Shown here: piece by piece, positions 1-7,853 of the stretch | Numbering within the stretch: position 1 is the stretch's first letter | Layout of the letters: every line of letters starts with the position of its first letter | Assembly: GCA_028098005.1 (NCBI GenBank) | Contig: JAOHFM010000013.1 | Coordinates: 1-29,332, forward strand | Origin: Psychrosphaera sp. | GTDB lineage: Bacteria > Pseudomonadota > Gammaproteobacteria > Enterobacterales > Alteromonadaceae | Length of the DNA: 29,332 nucleotides | Reading direction: 5' to 3' | Program-made: the position numbers and the translations under genes | The notes under the pieces: generated by a model | Told to the model about the DNA's origin: nothing | The model's database searches: none | Seen by the model: the letters and a program-made list of their open reading frames with translations, nothing else

Positions 1-543
1 ATGAGCCCGTTTGTCGAAGAGTGGTTGTTCGACGGTAATACACGTTTATACATTACCAATGAATTAGGAATTACCTTTGACCAAAGGAACTCTTTAATTG
101 TTGGTATCGCTATGGGCTTCGCAGTAATCCCTACTATCTTCTCAATAGCTGAAGATGCAGTATTCAGTGTTCCTAAAACACTATCTAGCGGTTCATTGGC
201 ACTTGGTGCTACTCAATGGCAAACACTTATAAAAGTAGTATTACTTACCGCAAGCCCAGGTATCTTCTCAGCAGTAATGATGGGATTAGGGCGAGCCGTA
301 GGCGAAACTATGATTGTACTAATGGCCACAGGTAACACACCTATCATGGACTGGAGTATCTTCCAGGGTATGCGTACCTTATCTGCAAATATTGCGGTAG
401 AAATGCCAGAGTCTGAAGTGGGCAGTTCACACTATCGAATTCTATTCTTAGCGGCCTTTGTACTGTTTATATTCACCTTTGTCTTTAATACGATTGCGGA
501 GTTTGTGCGTCAGCGACTTCGTGAAAAATACAGTTCACTTTAA
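1..543 (+). CDS. pstC: Phosphate ABC transporter permease PstC (C-terminal part, cut by window edge)
   Basis: Inner-membrane permease subunit of the high-affinity phosphate transporter PstSCAB; it pairs with PstA to form the channel driven by PstB. Only the last 180 residues are present and the reading frame is open to base 1, so the gene begins to the left of the window. The fragment shows hydrophobic membrane segments around residues 30-50, 75-105 and 145-170. It also carries the ABC-permease EAA loop at about residues 51-84 (EDAV...SGSLALGATQWQT), the contact site for the ATPase. The stop is 26 bases before pstA, so the two are co-transcribed. Family and order pstC-pstA-pstB-phoU are certain; the length of the missing N-terminal part cannot be seen. 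Confidence 0.93.
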   Translation: MSPFVEEWLFDGNTRLYITNELGITFDQRNSLIVGIAMGFAVIPTIFSIAEDAVFSVPKTLSSGSLALGATQWQTLIKVVLLTASPGIFSAVMMGLGRAVGETMIVLMATGNTPIMDWSIFQGMRTLSANIAVEMPESEVGSSHYRILFLAAFVLFIFTFVFNTIAEFVRQRLREKYSSL

Positions 544-569
544 TTAGCACCTTTTTTTGGAGATTTAAT

Positions 570-2219
570 ATGAAGTTATGGTTTAAGTCGGGTGCTCCGT
601 GGGTTTGGATGACAGCCGGCGCGGTAAGTATCAGTTTATTATCAGTAATTGGTTTGTTATTACTCATTGCATCTCGAGGCCTGTCATTTTTCTGGCCTTC
701 AGATATTCATCAATTTGAGATTGCAAATTCAAATGGTGAAACCAGCGTTATTATTGGTGAAGTATATGAGTCGGAACAGGTTCCTACGCAGCGTCTACTT
801 ACCTCTGGTATTGAGTTTGACAAAGCGCAAGGCGAGTTTGTTGAGCGTTACTTAATTAAAACGGGCAACCGTGAATATGTTGAGTTGGACTTCCAATGGA
901 TTTTGGGGCCTGAGATAGTTAAAGAAACTAAACCTTCTGGCATCGCTGTCTTTGAACGAAGCAAAAATGGCAACTTTTATGGTTTTGTCGATTCAGTGAT
1001 TGTTGATGGAAAAACAATTCGAGAGAACAAAGAAGATGCTTTATTTGACGCTATTGATAGAGCTGTAGACCTAAATGATCAAGCTCTTGATTTACAGAAT
1101 GACGAAATAGGCGCAATTAACTATCAGTTAGAAAAGCTTAGATTAAAAGAGCGCAAGCTTGAACTAGAAGACGAACTTACGGCTGCTGCATTACGAGATT
1201 TAGAAAGCCAGCGTCAAGCGCTTAGAGATGAGTACAAGGTTTACGAAAAAGAGTTATTTGCTTTTAGAGATGAAGCAAGACGTGACTCTGTTATTGTAAA
1301 AGATATGCGCGGCGAATTAGTTACCTTGCCTATTTTCTATGTACTCGACGTATCGTTTCCAAATGACATGAACTTCTTTGAAAAAGTGGTTCAGTATGGC
1401 AAACAACTAGGTAAGTTTGTGTCTGACGATCCTAGAGAAGCAAACACTGAGGGTGGTGTATTCCCAGCTATATTTGGTACTGTTTTTATGGTGCTATTAA
1501 TGGCGGTAATTGTAACGCCATTTGGGGTTGTTGCGGCTATTTACTTACATGAGTATGCTGGCAACAATGCAGTCACTAAGATAATTCGTATATCTGTTAT
1601 TAACTTAGCGGGTGTGCCGTCTATTGTTTACGGTGTATTTGGCTTAGGTTTCTTTGTTTATATGCTTGGTGGCTCACTCGACCAGCTATTCTATCCAGAA
1701 GCATTGCCAGGACCAACTTTTGGTACTCCAGGTGTTATTTGGTCAGCATTAACATTGGCTATACTTACGTTGCCTGTCGTCATCGTTTCTACTGAAGAAG
1801 GTTTATCTCGTATTCCTGGGTCATTAAGACAAGGCTCTTTAGCTTTAGGTGCGACAAAGGCAGAAACTATTTGGCGTATCATTATACCAATGGCGTCACC
1901 AGCTATTATGACCGGTCTTATTTTAGCCGTAGCACGTGCTGCAGGTGAAGTTGCACCACTCATGTTAGTGGGTGTTGTTAAAATGGCGCCTACGTTGCCA
2001 ATTGATGGCAACTTCCCATATGTTCACTTAGATCGTAAGTTTATGCACTTAGGCTTCCATATTTACGATGTTGGTTTCCAAAGCCCGAACGTTGAAGCTG
2101 CTAGACCTTTGGTTTATGCAACCTCGTTCTTACTTGTTACCGTTATCATAACGTTGAACATTACAGCAATTGGTATTCGTAACCACTTGCGCGAAAAATA
2201 TAAGTCACTTGAGCATTAA
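570..2219 (+). CDS. pstA: Phosphate ABC transporter permease PstA, long form
   Basis: Second permease subunit of the Pst phosphate importer. The start is supported by a GGAG ribosome site at about 559-562. At 549 residues it is roughly 250 longer than E. coli PstA. One membrane segment (about 15-35) is followed by a large extracytoplasmic insert (about 40-295). Inside the insert, residues 170-236 are very rich in E, K, R, L and Q with heptad-like spacing and probably form a coiled coil. The permease core follows from about 298, with the EAA loop at 409-440 (EEGLSRIPG...LALGATKAE) and a final membrane segment near 520-540. Long PstA and PstC forms are known in marine gammaproteobacteria such as Vibrio and Shewanella; the role of the insert is not established as far as I know. 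Confidence 0.93.
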   Translation: MKLWFKSGAPWVWMTAGAVSISLLSVIGLLLLIASRGLSFFWPSDIHQFEIANSNGETSVIIGEVYESEQVPTQRLLTSGIEFDKAQGEFVERYLIKTGNREYVELDFQWILGPEIVKETKPSGIAVFERSKNGNFYGFVDSVIVDGKTIRENKEDALFDAIDRAVDLNDQALDLQNDEIGAINYQLEKLRLKERKLELEDELTAAALRDLESQRQALRDEYKVYEKELFAFRDEARRDSVIVKDMRGELVTLPIFYVLDVSFPNDMNFFEKVVQYGKQLGKFVSDDPREANTEGGVFPAIFGTVFMVLLMAVIVTPFGVVAAIYLHEYAGNNAVTKIIRISVINLAGVPSIVYGVFGLGFFVYMLGGSLDQLFYPEALPGPTFGTPGVIWSALTLAILTLPVVIVSTEEGLSRIPGSLRQGSLALGATKAETIWRIIIPMASPAIMTGLILAVARAAGEVAPLMLVGVVKMAPTLPIDGNFPYVHLDRKFMHLGFHIYDVGFQSPNVEAARPLVYATSFLLVTVIITLNITAIGIRNHLREKYKSLEH

Positions 2220-2256
2220 TTCAAGCACTGTTAATTCAATGACTAACAATTTTAAC

Positions 2257-2280
2257 AAAGCTGACAAAGCTCAGCTTTTT
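2257..2280 (+). terminator. Terminator-like hairpin between pstA and pstB
   Basis: An 8-base-pair perfect stem (AAAGCTGA / TCAGCTTT) with a 6-base loop is followed by a short T run. It lies 38 bases after the pstA stop and about 28 bases before the pstB start. It may partly attenuate transcription or mark a processing or 3'-end protection site within the pst operon. The T run is only five bases long counting the end of the stem, so full termination is doubtful. Confidence 0.5.
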
Positions 2281-2308
2281 ACACTAAATTTAGATATGAG
2301 GTTTTAAG

Positions 2309-3133
2309 ATGATTTCGGTAGCACCAGACATGAGTAACAAGTCTTCATCTAACATAGACATCGAGAATTTAACGAAAGAGCAGATTGCTCTGGAAATTAA
2401 AGATTTGAATCTTTTTTATGGCGAAAAACAAGCCTTAGAAAACATCAGTATGGTTATTCCAAAAGGCCAAGTAACTGCTTTCATCGGGCCATCTGGTTGT
2501 GGTAAATCTACACTATTACGTTGTATGAACCGAATGAACGACCTTGTAGATACTTGTAAAATAAAAGGTGAGATTTTACTTCACGATCAAAACATTTATG
2601 ACCGTTCAGTTGATGTTGCATCACTGCGACGTAAAGTGGGCATGGTATTCCAGCGCCCTAACCCATTTCCAAAAAGTATTTATGAGAATGTGGTTTACGG
2701 CCTACGTTTACAAGGTATTAATGACAGGCGTCAACTAGATGAAGTAGTTGAAAAGTCACTAACAAATGCTGCGCTGTGGAATGAAGTGAAAGACCGATTA
2801 CACGACAGTGCACTTGGCCTATCAGGTGGTCAGCAACAGAGACTCGTTATTGCACGAGCAATTGCCATAGAGCCAGAAGTGTTATTGCTTGATGAACCAA
2901 CGTCTGCACTTGATCCAATTTCTACATTAACAATCGAAGAGTTGATCACCGAATTAAAAGACAAGTACACCGTTGTTATTGTTACGCATAACATGCAACA
3001 GGCTGCGCGTGTTTCTGACCAAACCGCATTTATGTATATGGGCCAGTTAATTGAGCATTCCGACACGAACGCTTTATTTACAACACCAAAAATGAAAAAG
3101 ACCGAAGATTATATTACTGGTCGTTACGGTTAA
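2309..3133 (+). CDS. pstB: Phosphate ABC transporter ATP-binding protein PstB
   Basis: Cytoplasmic ATPase that drives PstCA-mediated phosphate import. In its 274 residues all ABC motifs are intact: Walker [10 protein letters not shown] at 60-68, Q-loop near 115 (VFQRPNPF), signature LSGGQ at 171-175, Walker B VLLLDE at 191-196 and switch histidine 227 (VTHNM). The phosphate-specific family pattern [14 protein letters not shown] is present. The chosen start has GAGG 8 bases upstream. A second in-frame ATG at 2327 is possible; the N-terminal 25 residues before the ABC core are variable in this family. It follows pstA after an 89-base gap containing a hairpin and precedes phoU by 25 bases. Confidence 0.97.
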   Translation: MISVAPDMSNKSSSNIDIENLTKEQIALEIKDLNLFYGEKQALENISMVIPKGQVTAFIGPSGCGKSTLLRCMNRMNDLVDTCKIKGEILLHDQNIYDRSVDVASLRRKVGMVFQRPNPFPKSIYENVVYGLRLQGINDRRQLDEVVEKSLTNAALWNEVKDRLHDSALGLSGGQQQRLVIARAIAIEPEVLLLDEPTSALDPISTLTIEELITELKDKYTVVIVTHNMQQAARVSDQTAFMYMGQLIEHSDTNALFTTPKMKKTEDYITGRYG

Positions 3134-3158
3134 CCAATTAGTAGTTTGAGAGGCAATA

Positions 3159-3863
3159 ATGGAACTTAATTTAAATAAACATATATCCGGCCAATTTAAC
3201 GTTGAATTGGAACAAATTCGTAATGACGTATTAAAAATGGGCGGACTTGTTGAGCAACAATTAACAAATGCCCTAAATGCAGTTACTGAAGCGGACCAAG
3301 AACTCGCTCGTCATGTTTTAGAAACCGACTTTCAAGTGAATAAAATGGAAGTGCAAATTGACGAAGCTTGTACTCGAATCATTGCTAAAAGGCAGCCAGC
3401 AGCGTCAGACCTCCGTTTGGTGTTAGCAATTATTAAAACAATTACTGACCTTGAGCGCATTGGCGATGAAGCAGAACGTATTGCAAATGTAGCGCTCGAG
3501 TCTTTTAATAAAGAACAGCAAGAGTTTTTGACGTCTATGGACAATATGGGCCGAAAAGCACTTGTTATGTTGCATGACGTCCTTGATGCGTTTGCACGCA
3601 TGGACGTTAAGTCTGCGTTTAAAGTTCATACAGCCGACAAAGTACTAGATAAAGAATACGAAGCAATTACCCGTCAGTTAATGACTTATATGATGGAAGA
3701 TCCTCGTTCAATACCAAAAGTAATGGACGTTATTTGGTCTGTTCGATCGCTAGAAAGAATTGGTGACCGCTGTCAGAACATATCTGAATACATTATTTAC
3801 TTTGTTAAAGGAAAAGATGTGCGTCATACCTCTCAATCTGACATAAAGGATAATATCCTTTAA
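3159..3863 (+). CDS. phoU: Phosphate signalling regulator PhoU
   Basis: Cytoplasmic regulator that links Pst transport to the PhoR/PhoB two-component system and keeps the Pho regulon off when phosphate is sufficient. At 234 residues it is close to the usual length (E. coli 241). Both PhoU repeats are visible: the two metal-binding-type segments [13 protein letters not shown] (about 98-110) and [14 protein letters not shown] (about 198-211) are the hallmark of the family. A GAGAGG ribosome site precedes the ATG. It is the last gene of the pst operon here and is followed by a strong terminator. No phoB or phoR lies in the window; they may be upstream of pstC or elsewhere. Confidence 0.97.
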   Translation: MELNLNKHISGQFNVELEQIRNDVLKMGGLVEQQLTNALNAVTEADQELARHVLETDFQVNKMEVQIDEACTRIIAKRQPAASDLRLVLAIIKTITDLERIGDEAERIANVALESFNKEQQEFLTSMDNMGRKALVMLHDVLDAFARMDVKSAFKVHTADKVLDKEYEAITRQLMTYMMEDPRSIPKVMDVIWSVRSLERIGDRCQNISEYIIYFVKGKDVRHTSQSDIKDNIL

Positions 3864-3909
3864 AGCACTGTAAAACATAAAGTTTTATTCACAGCCCAAT
3901 ATAAGAACT

Positions 3910-3949
3910 AGATCTGTCCGGTTATAAAACAACCGAACGGATCTTTTTT
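3910..3949 (+). terminator. Rho-independent terminator of the pst-phoU operon
   Basis: A long imperfect inverted repeat (AGATCTGTCCGGTT pairing with AACCGAACGGATCT, loop ATAAAAC, one internal mismatch) runs directly into six T residues. It lies 46 bases after the phoU stop and separates the pst operon from the DUF47-pit unit. Confidence 0.85.
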
Positions 3950-3957
3950 ATTACAGC

Positions 3958-3991
3958 CTGTAACATTTTTGTCACAAATGTGTCATATAAT
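3958..3991 (+). promoter_or_regulatory. Pho box and -10 element (probable PhoB-activated promoter of the DUF47-pit operon)
   Basis: Three direct 7-base repeats, CTGTAAC, TTGTCAC and GTGTCAT, are spaced by 4-base AT-rich spacers (ATTT, AAAT), giving the 11-base period of PhoB sites (consensus CTGTCAT per repeat). A perfect TATAAT lies at 3986-3991. The first two repeats end 10 bases before it, the same arrangement I recall for the E. coli phoA promoter. No sigma-70 -35 hexamer is visible at the normal distance, as expected when PhoB replaces it. The third repeat overlaps the -10 by one base. PhoB binding is inferred, not shown. Confidence 0.65.
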
Positions 3992-4052
3992 AGCCTCGAA
4001 GCTATTTACTCACACTTTCGTGAATTTATAGTAAACTATGATATTGATATAA

Positions 4053-4080
4053 GCCTGCAATCAAATGCTGGTTTTTTTTT
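4053..4080 (+). terminator. Terminator-like hairpin in the leader of the DUF47-pit operon
   Basis: GCCTGCA pairs with TGCTGGT around the loop ATCAAA, with one T-T mismatch and one G-T pair, and is followed at once by a run of nine to ten T residues. It lies between the Pho-box promoter and the ribosome site of the first gene, so transcripts starting at 3986-4000 must read through it. It could be an attenuator or a weak terminator for upstream transcripts. Confidence 0.55.
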
Positions 4081-4101
4081 GCCATTAAATAAGGGTTCAC
4101 T

Positions 4102-4779
4102 ATGGCTAGTCACTCAATTTTAGGTGTTTTTGCAAAGTCGCCATTAAAAGCGCTAGAAGAGCACATCAATACCGTTCATTCTGCGGCTTCATTACTTAAG
4201 CCTTTTTTTGAAGCGGTATGCAAAGAAAATTGGACTGAAGCGACAGAACTTCGTTACGAAATTTCTCAACTTGAGAAAAAAGCGGATGTTATTAAACGCG
4301 ATGTAAGAATGAATCTTCCAAGAGGTTTATTTTTACCAGTAGAAAGAACGGATATTTTAGAGTTAATCACACAACAAGATAAGATCGCCAACAAAGCAAA
4401 AGACTTAGCTGGTCGTTACTTAGGTCGTGAATTAACTATTCCTGCACAAATTCAAGAAAGCTTCATGGCTTTTGTAGAGCGCAACATTGACGCAACTGCA
4501 CAAGCAAAAAAAGCAATCAATGAATTTGACGAACTACTTGAAACGGGCTTTAAAGGCCGTGAAGTAGAACTCGTAGAGCGCATGATTACAGAATTGGACT
4601 CTATTGAAGATGATACTGATGAGATGCAAATCTCTATTCGTCTACAACTAAAAGAAATCGAAGATCAGTTAAACCCTATCGATGTCATGGTGACATACAG
4701 AATGATTGAATGGATTGGGGAATTAGCGGACTTAGCAGAACGTGTAGGTTCTCGATTAGAACTTATGCTTGCTCGTTAA
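4102..4779 (+). CDS. DUF47 / TIGR00153 family PhoU-like protein (Pit accessory protein)
   Basis: A 225-residue, nearly all-helical acidic protein of the DUF47 (PhoU_div, TIGR00153) family, distantly related in fold to PhoU. Recognisable family segments are the N-terminal FAKSPLKALEEH, a central LPRGLFLPVERTDIL and a C-terminal MIEWIGELADLAERVGSRLELML. Members are usually encoded directly before a Pit-type phosphate transporter and are thought to modulate it. Here pit starts 35 bases downstream, so they form one unit. AAGGG at about 4091 serves as ribosome site. The upstream region has a Pho box and a leader hairpin, suggesting induction at low phosphate. Family assignment is firm; molecular role is inferred. 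Confidence 0.9.
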   Translation: MASHSILGVFAKSPLKALEEHINTVHSAASLLKPFFEAVCKENWTEATELRYEISQLEKKADVIKRDVRMNLPRGLFLPVERTDILELITQQDKIANKAKDLAGRYLGRELTIPAQIQESFMAFVERNIDATAQAKKAINEFDELLETGFKGREVELVERMITELDSIEDDTDEMQISIRLQLKEIEDQLNPIDVMVTYRMIEWIGELADLAERVGSRLELMLAR

Positions 4780-4814
4780 GCAGCAACCAATTTAAAACAT
4801 ATTAGGTATATTCA

Positions 4815-6098
4815 ATGGATATTATTTCTACTTACGGCGTTATGTTAATCGCCACTGCCGCTATCGTTGGCTTTTTCATGGCTTGGGGTATTGGTGCAAA
4901 CGACGTAGCAAATGCTATGGGCACATCAGTTGGCTCAAAAGCACTAACTATTAAACAAGCAATTATTATCGCGATGATCTTTGAATTTGCAGGAGCTTAC
5001 TTAGCCGGTGGCGAAGTAACCTCAACAATTCGTAAAGGCATCATTGATTCAGCCCCATTCATTCCAAACCCAGAATATTTAGTGTTAGGTATGATTTCAG
5101 CGCTATTCGCAGCTGCAATCTGGTTAGCAGTGGCTTCTTATTTAGGTTGGCCTGTTAGTACTACACACTCAATTGTTGGCGCTATTGTTGGTTTTGCCGC
5201 ATTCGGTGTTGGTATGGACGCTGTAAACTGGGCAAAAGTTGGTGGTATTGTTGGTAGTTGGATTGTAACCCCATTACTGTCGGGTATTATCGCTTATATA
5301 ATCTTTATCTCAGCTCAAAAGCTAATATTTGATACAGAAGAGCCACTGAAAAACGCTAAAAAATATGTTCCTTTTTACATGTTCCTAGCGGGTTTTGTAA
5401 TGGCGCTTGTTACTATCAAGAAGGGCTTAAAACACGTTGTTAAGTCTGGTGACTTGTCTATCTCGGGTGCAGAAGCTTATGGTTATGCCATCCTAGTAGG
5501 TATTGTAATTGCTCTAGTTGGTAAGTATTTCATTAGCAAAATCAAAATTGATCCTACTGCTGATAAAGAAATGCACTTTAACAATGTTGAAAAAATCTTT
5601 GCAGTATTAATGGTTGTTACAGCATGTTGTATGGCCTTTGCTCACGGTTCTAATGACGTTGCAAACGCAATTGGTCCTTTGGCAGCGGTTGTAAGCATTG
5701 TATCTAACGACGGTCAAATCTTACCTAAAGCTTCTTTAGCTTGGTGGATTCTTCCTCTAGGTGCTTTTGGTATTGTTGCTGGTTTAGCTTTATTTGGTCA
5801 CCGAGTAATAAAGACGATTGGTAATGGCATTACACACTTAACGCCTAGCCGTGGTTTTGCAGCTGAATTAGCAGCCGCTTCTACTGTTATCATCGCGTCT
5901 GGTACTGGCTTACCAATCTCTACTACTCAAACTCTAGTTGGTGCGGTATTAGGTGTAGGTATGGCCCGTGGTATCGCAGCCTTGAACCTAGGTGTTGTAA
6001 GAAACATCGTTGTATCTTGGGTAATTACATTGCCAATTGGTGCAGCACTTTCAATTATGTGTTTCCTAGTTCTAAAAGCGGTATTTGGTGTAGCGTAA
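4815..6098 (+). CDS. pit: Low-affinity inorganic phosphate transporter, Pit family
   Basis: Integral membrane transporter that moves phosphate (as metal-phosphate in E. coli PitA) in symport with protons or sodium. In 427 residues there are about ten to eleven hydrophobic segments. The two duplicated family signatures are intact: GANDVANAMGTSVGSKAL from residue 27 and HGSNDVANAIGPLAAV from residue 277. Further repeats GWPVSTTHSIVGAIVG and GLPISTTQTLVGAVLG confirm the inverted duplication. It follows the DUF47 gene in the same operon and ends in a strong terminator. E. coli pitA is not PhoB-induced, so the Pho box of this operon points to a different use. Ion specificity cannot be read from the sequence. 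Confidence 0.95.
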   Translation: MDIISTYGVMLIATAAIVGFFMAWGIGANDVANAMGTSVGSKALTIKQAIIIAMIFEFAGAYLAGGEVTSTIRKGIIDSAPFIPNPEYLVLGMISALFAAAIWLAVASYLGWPVSTTHSIVGAIVGFAAFGVGMDAVNWAKVGGIVGSWIVTPLLSGIIAYIIFISAQKLIFDTEEPLKNAKKYVPFYMFLAGFVMALVTIKKGLKHVVKSGDLSISGAEAYGYAILVGIVIALVGKYFISKIKIDPTADKEMHFNNVEKIFAVLMVVTACCMAFAHGSNDVANAIGPLAAVVSIVSNDGQILPKASLAWWILPLGAFGIVAGLALFGHRVIKTIGNGITHLTPSRGFAAELAAASTVIIASGTGLPISTTQTLVGAVLGVGMARGIAALNLGVVRNIVVSWVITLPIGAALSIMCFLVLKAVFGVA

Positions 6099-6117
6099 GC
6101 TAGCTCAATATAGTTAG

Positions 6118-6146
6118 AAAAGCCGAGCCTTGTGCTCGGCTTTTTT
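6118..6146 (+). terminator. Rho-independent terminator after pit
   Basis: AAGCCGAGC pairs perfectly with GCTCGGCTT around the loop CTTGT and runs into six T residues, 19 bases after the pit stop. Confidence 0.9.
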
Positions 6147-6255
6147 GTATATGTGTTTTGAGTAAAGACGATTACTGAAGTCTTGATTTACGTCGTGTTG
6201 TGGTATTAATCTTAAATCAAAGTTGCTTGTCTCATTTGCAATAAAATTTAGACAT

Positions 6256-6281
6256 AAAAAAACCAGCTCTCGCTGGTTTTT
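6256..6281 (-). terminator. Rho-independent terminator after the SapC gene (may work both ways)
   Basis: The inverted repeat ACCAGC / GCTGGT has a 4-base loop, with A residues on the left and T residues on the right, so a U tract follows the stem on either strand. It lies 20 bases after the minus-strand sapC-like gene stop and is the natural end of that transcript. The bases between this and the pit terminator (about 110) hold nothing I can recognise. Confidence 0.8.
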
Positions 6282-6301
6282 CTGTTCAATATAAAGCTAA
6301 A

Positions 6302-7024
6302 TTACGCAGCTTTAACATCAACTCGTTTTGATTGACGCTCTAATACTTTGTTAATTTGAGCTAAAGAGCTTAATTGCGCATAAATCGCTGCAATATAACC
6401 TTTCTTACGTAACTCTAAGTATTTTTCGTCTGACAATTCATGAAGCTTTTGCTCATCAACCATATAAAGACCATTTAAGTTAATTTCTTTATCTTTAATG
6501 TTTACTTTTAAGTTGCGAGGTTGAATTAAGTCTAACTCTTCTAACGTCTTCATGTAAGCAACAGTTACTTGCTCGTGCTCAATGTATGACATTAAAGATT
6601 TTTTACGGCTTTCTAAGTGCTCAGACTCTTTTCCTTTGCTATCAAATAAAGCTTCGCCTTCTTCAGAAATTAACGGGCTAGCCATATCAATTGCAATTGC
6701 AAATTTGTTTTTATCGTCTTTATGAGGAATAACGCTTAATGGCTTATGAGTGTAACGAGCTGGCATGTAAGTCGCGTCCCACTTGCCGTCTTCAGTAACA
6801 AATACGTTTGTACCTTGCTCAACACCCATCATAGCTACAGGGAAGTATCTGTCGCCTTTAGGATCTTTCAAAAATACAATTGGGAACTCGCCGCAAGCTT
6901 GCGTAAATTCTTGTACTACCAAACCTAAAGCATGTTGCTCTTTAAGATCTGATACATCTTTAATTTTGCCTAATTTAACATCTTTGTGTGTTTCATTATG
7001 TAACGGCTGAAAATCTGTCGCCAT
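6302..7024 (-). CDS. SapC family protein
   Basis: A 240-residue soluble-looking protein that I assign to the SapC family (PF07277), named after a Campylobacter fetus S-layer-linked protein. Family hallmarks are the early HALGLVVQEF, FPIVFLKD and RYFPVAMMGVEQG segments, then MPARYTHKPLSVIPHKD and a C-terminal LNGLYMVDEQKLHELSDE. No signal peptide or membrane segment is visible, and the C-terminal end is basic. The function is not known for proteobacterial members; in Caulobacter-type genomes they often sit beside TonB receptors and tryptophan halogenases, which are absent here. GGAG precedes the ATG by 8 bases. The zinc-ribbon gene upstream (47-base gap) is likely in the same operon. Confidence 0.8.
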   Translation of the reverse strand: MATDFQPLHNETHKDVKLGKIKDVSDLKEQHALGLVVQEFTQACGEFPIVFLKDPKGDRYFPVAMMGVEQGTNVFVTEDGKWDATYMPARYTHKPLSVIPHKDDKNKFAIAIDMASPLISEEGEALFDSKGKESEHLESRKKSLMSYIEHEQVTVAYMKTLEELDLIQPRNLKVNIKDKEINLNGLYMVDEQKLHELSDEKYLELRKKGYIAAIYAQLSSLAQINKVLERQSKRVDVKAA

Positions 7025-7071
7025 GTTCTTTCTCCAAAGTTCCGAGTCAGTCTTTTTGACTTCTATAATTA

Positions 7072-7266
7072 TTATTCTGTTTCAAGTTGAATATCGGTAC
7101 AACCTTTTGAGCACTCAATCTTTAACGTCTTTTCGCTGGGCTTGAGTTCCAATAGCTGTTTGCATGAAGGGCAGTAAACCGATTGACCAGCTAACACTTT
7201 TTTAATTATTGCTTTTTGTTTATTAAAAGAGTTAGCAGTCGCTTTATTGAGGTCTGAAAAGTCCAT
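7072..7266 (-). CDS. Small zinc-ribbon-like protein
   Basis: A 64-residue hypothetical protein with a basic helical N-terminal half and a C-terminal C-x2-C (32, 35) plus C-x3-C (52, 56) set, the layout of a small zinc ribbon. I chose ATG 7266 because AAGG lies 5 bases upstream; a GTG at 7272 would add two residues. It reads into the SapC-family gene 47 bases later, so the two are probably co-expressed. No function is recognised; a role as a metal-binding adaptor or RNA/protein-binding tag is only speculation. Confidence 0.6.
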   Translation of the reverse strand: MDFSDLNKATANSFNKQKAIIKKVLAGQSVYCPSCKQLLELKPSEKTLKIECSKGCTDIQLETE

Positions 7267-7432
7267 CCTCACCTTCTATACTGGATATCTTATGAAAGTA
7301 CATGAGGACAATAAGCCATAATTAAAGGCTCTCGCAATAGAAAACATGAATTAATTTTTTGCTTGCTTAAATAACAGACAAATTATAGGCAGTAGTTTTA
7401 TAAATCAGAGTTTATATAACAAAATTGAATAG

Positions 7433-7696
7433 CTAAACCCCCATCATAGCCAATCTATCAATTACTTCTCGGGTTACTCTTTCAAGCGTTGGGTGTTCCG
7501 CAGCAAATTTAGCCTCTAAAGCTAACAGTTGGGACAACATCGTTTCTTCCGCCTTAAGTTCGTTTGATTTAAGCATTTCGTGCAATTGCTTATCTAACTC
7601 TCTTACTTGATGAAGTGTTTGAGGATCAACGTCCTTTGATGTTTCTAATTCAGCATGTAATTTTGACAATGAGTCAACAAGTTCAGCAGGCAACAT
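7433..7696 (-). CDS. DUF4404 family protein
   Basis: An 87-residue acidic, helical protein with a perfect GGAGG ribosome site. Residues LHAELETSKDVDPQTLHQVRELDKQ and the C-terminal EHPTLERVTREVIDRLAMMGV fit the DUF4404 family of gammaproteobacterial small proteins of unknown function. No membrane segment or cysteine is present, and a helical bundle or coiled-coil dimer is likely. It is transcribed away from rpe. The 160 bases after its stop, before the zinc-ribbon gene, contain no clear terminator, so it may share transcription with that gene or not. Confidence 0.7.
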   Translation of the reverse strand: MLPAELVDSLSKLHAELETSKDVDPQTLHQVRELDKQLHEMLKSNELKAEETMLSQLLALEAKFAAEHPTLERVTREVIDRLAMMGV

Positions 7697-7853
7697 AGTA
7701 AAATCCTCCGTGTAGTTATTATTAAAGCTTAGTCATGATTTTTAAATAATGGAAATGAGAGAACCTCATATTGAGCTCGAAGTTGTTTAATAATTTTTAT
7801 AATATAGGCTAGGTCAATGTATGTAGTATTTTGCTTTATTAACTAGGATCACT

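Noticed and set aside
1691..2011. 106-codon antisense frame inside pstA.
   Set aside because: It is a shadow of the conserved permease core and lacks start signals; the same applies to the antisense frames in pstB, phoU, rpe, astC and mpl.
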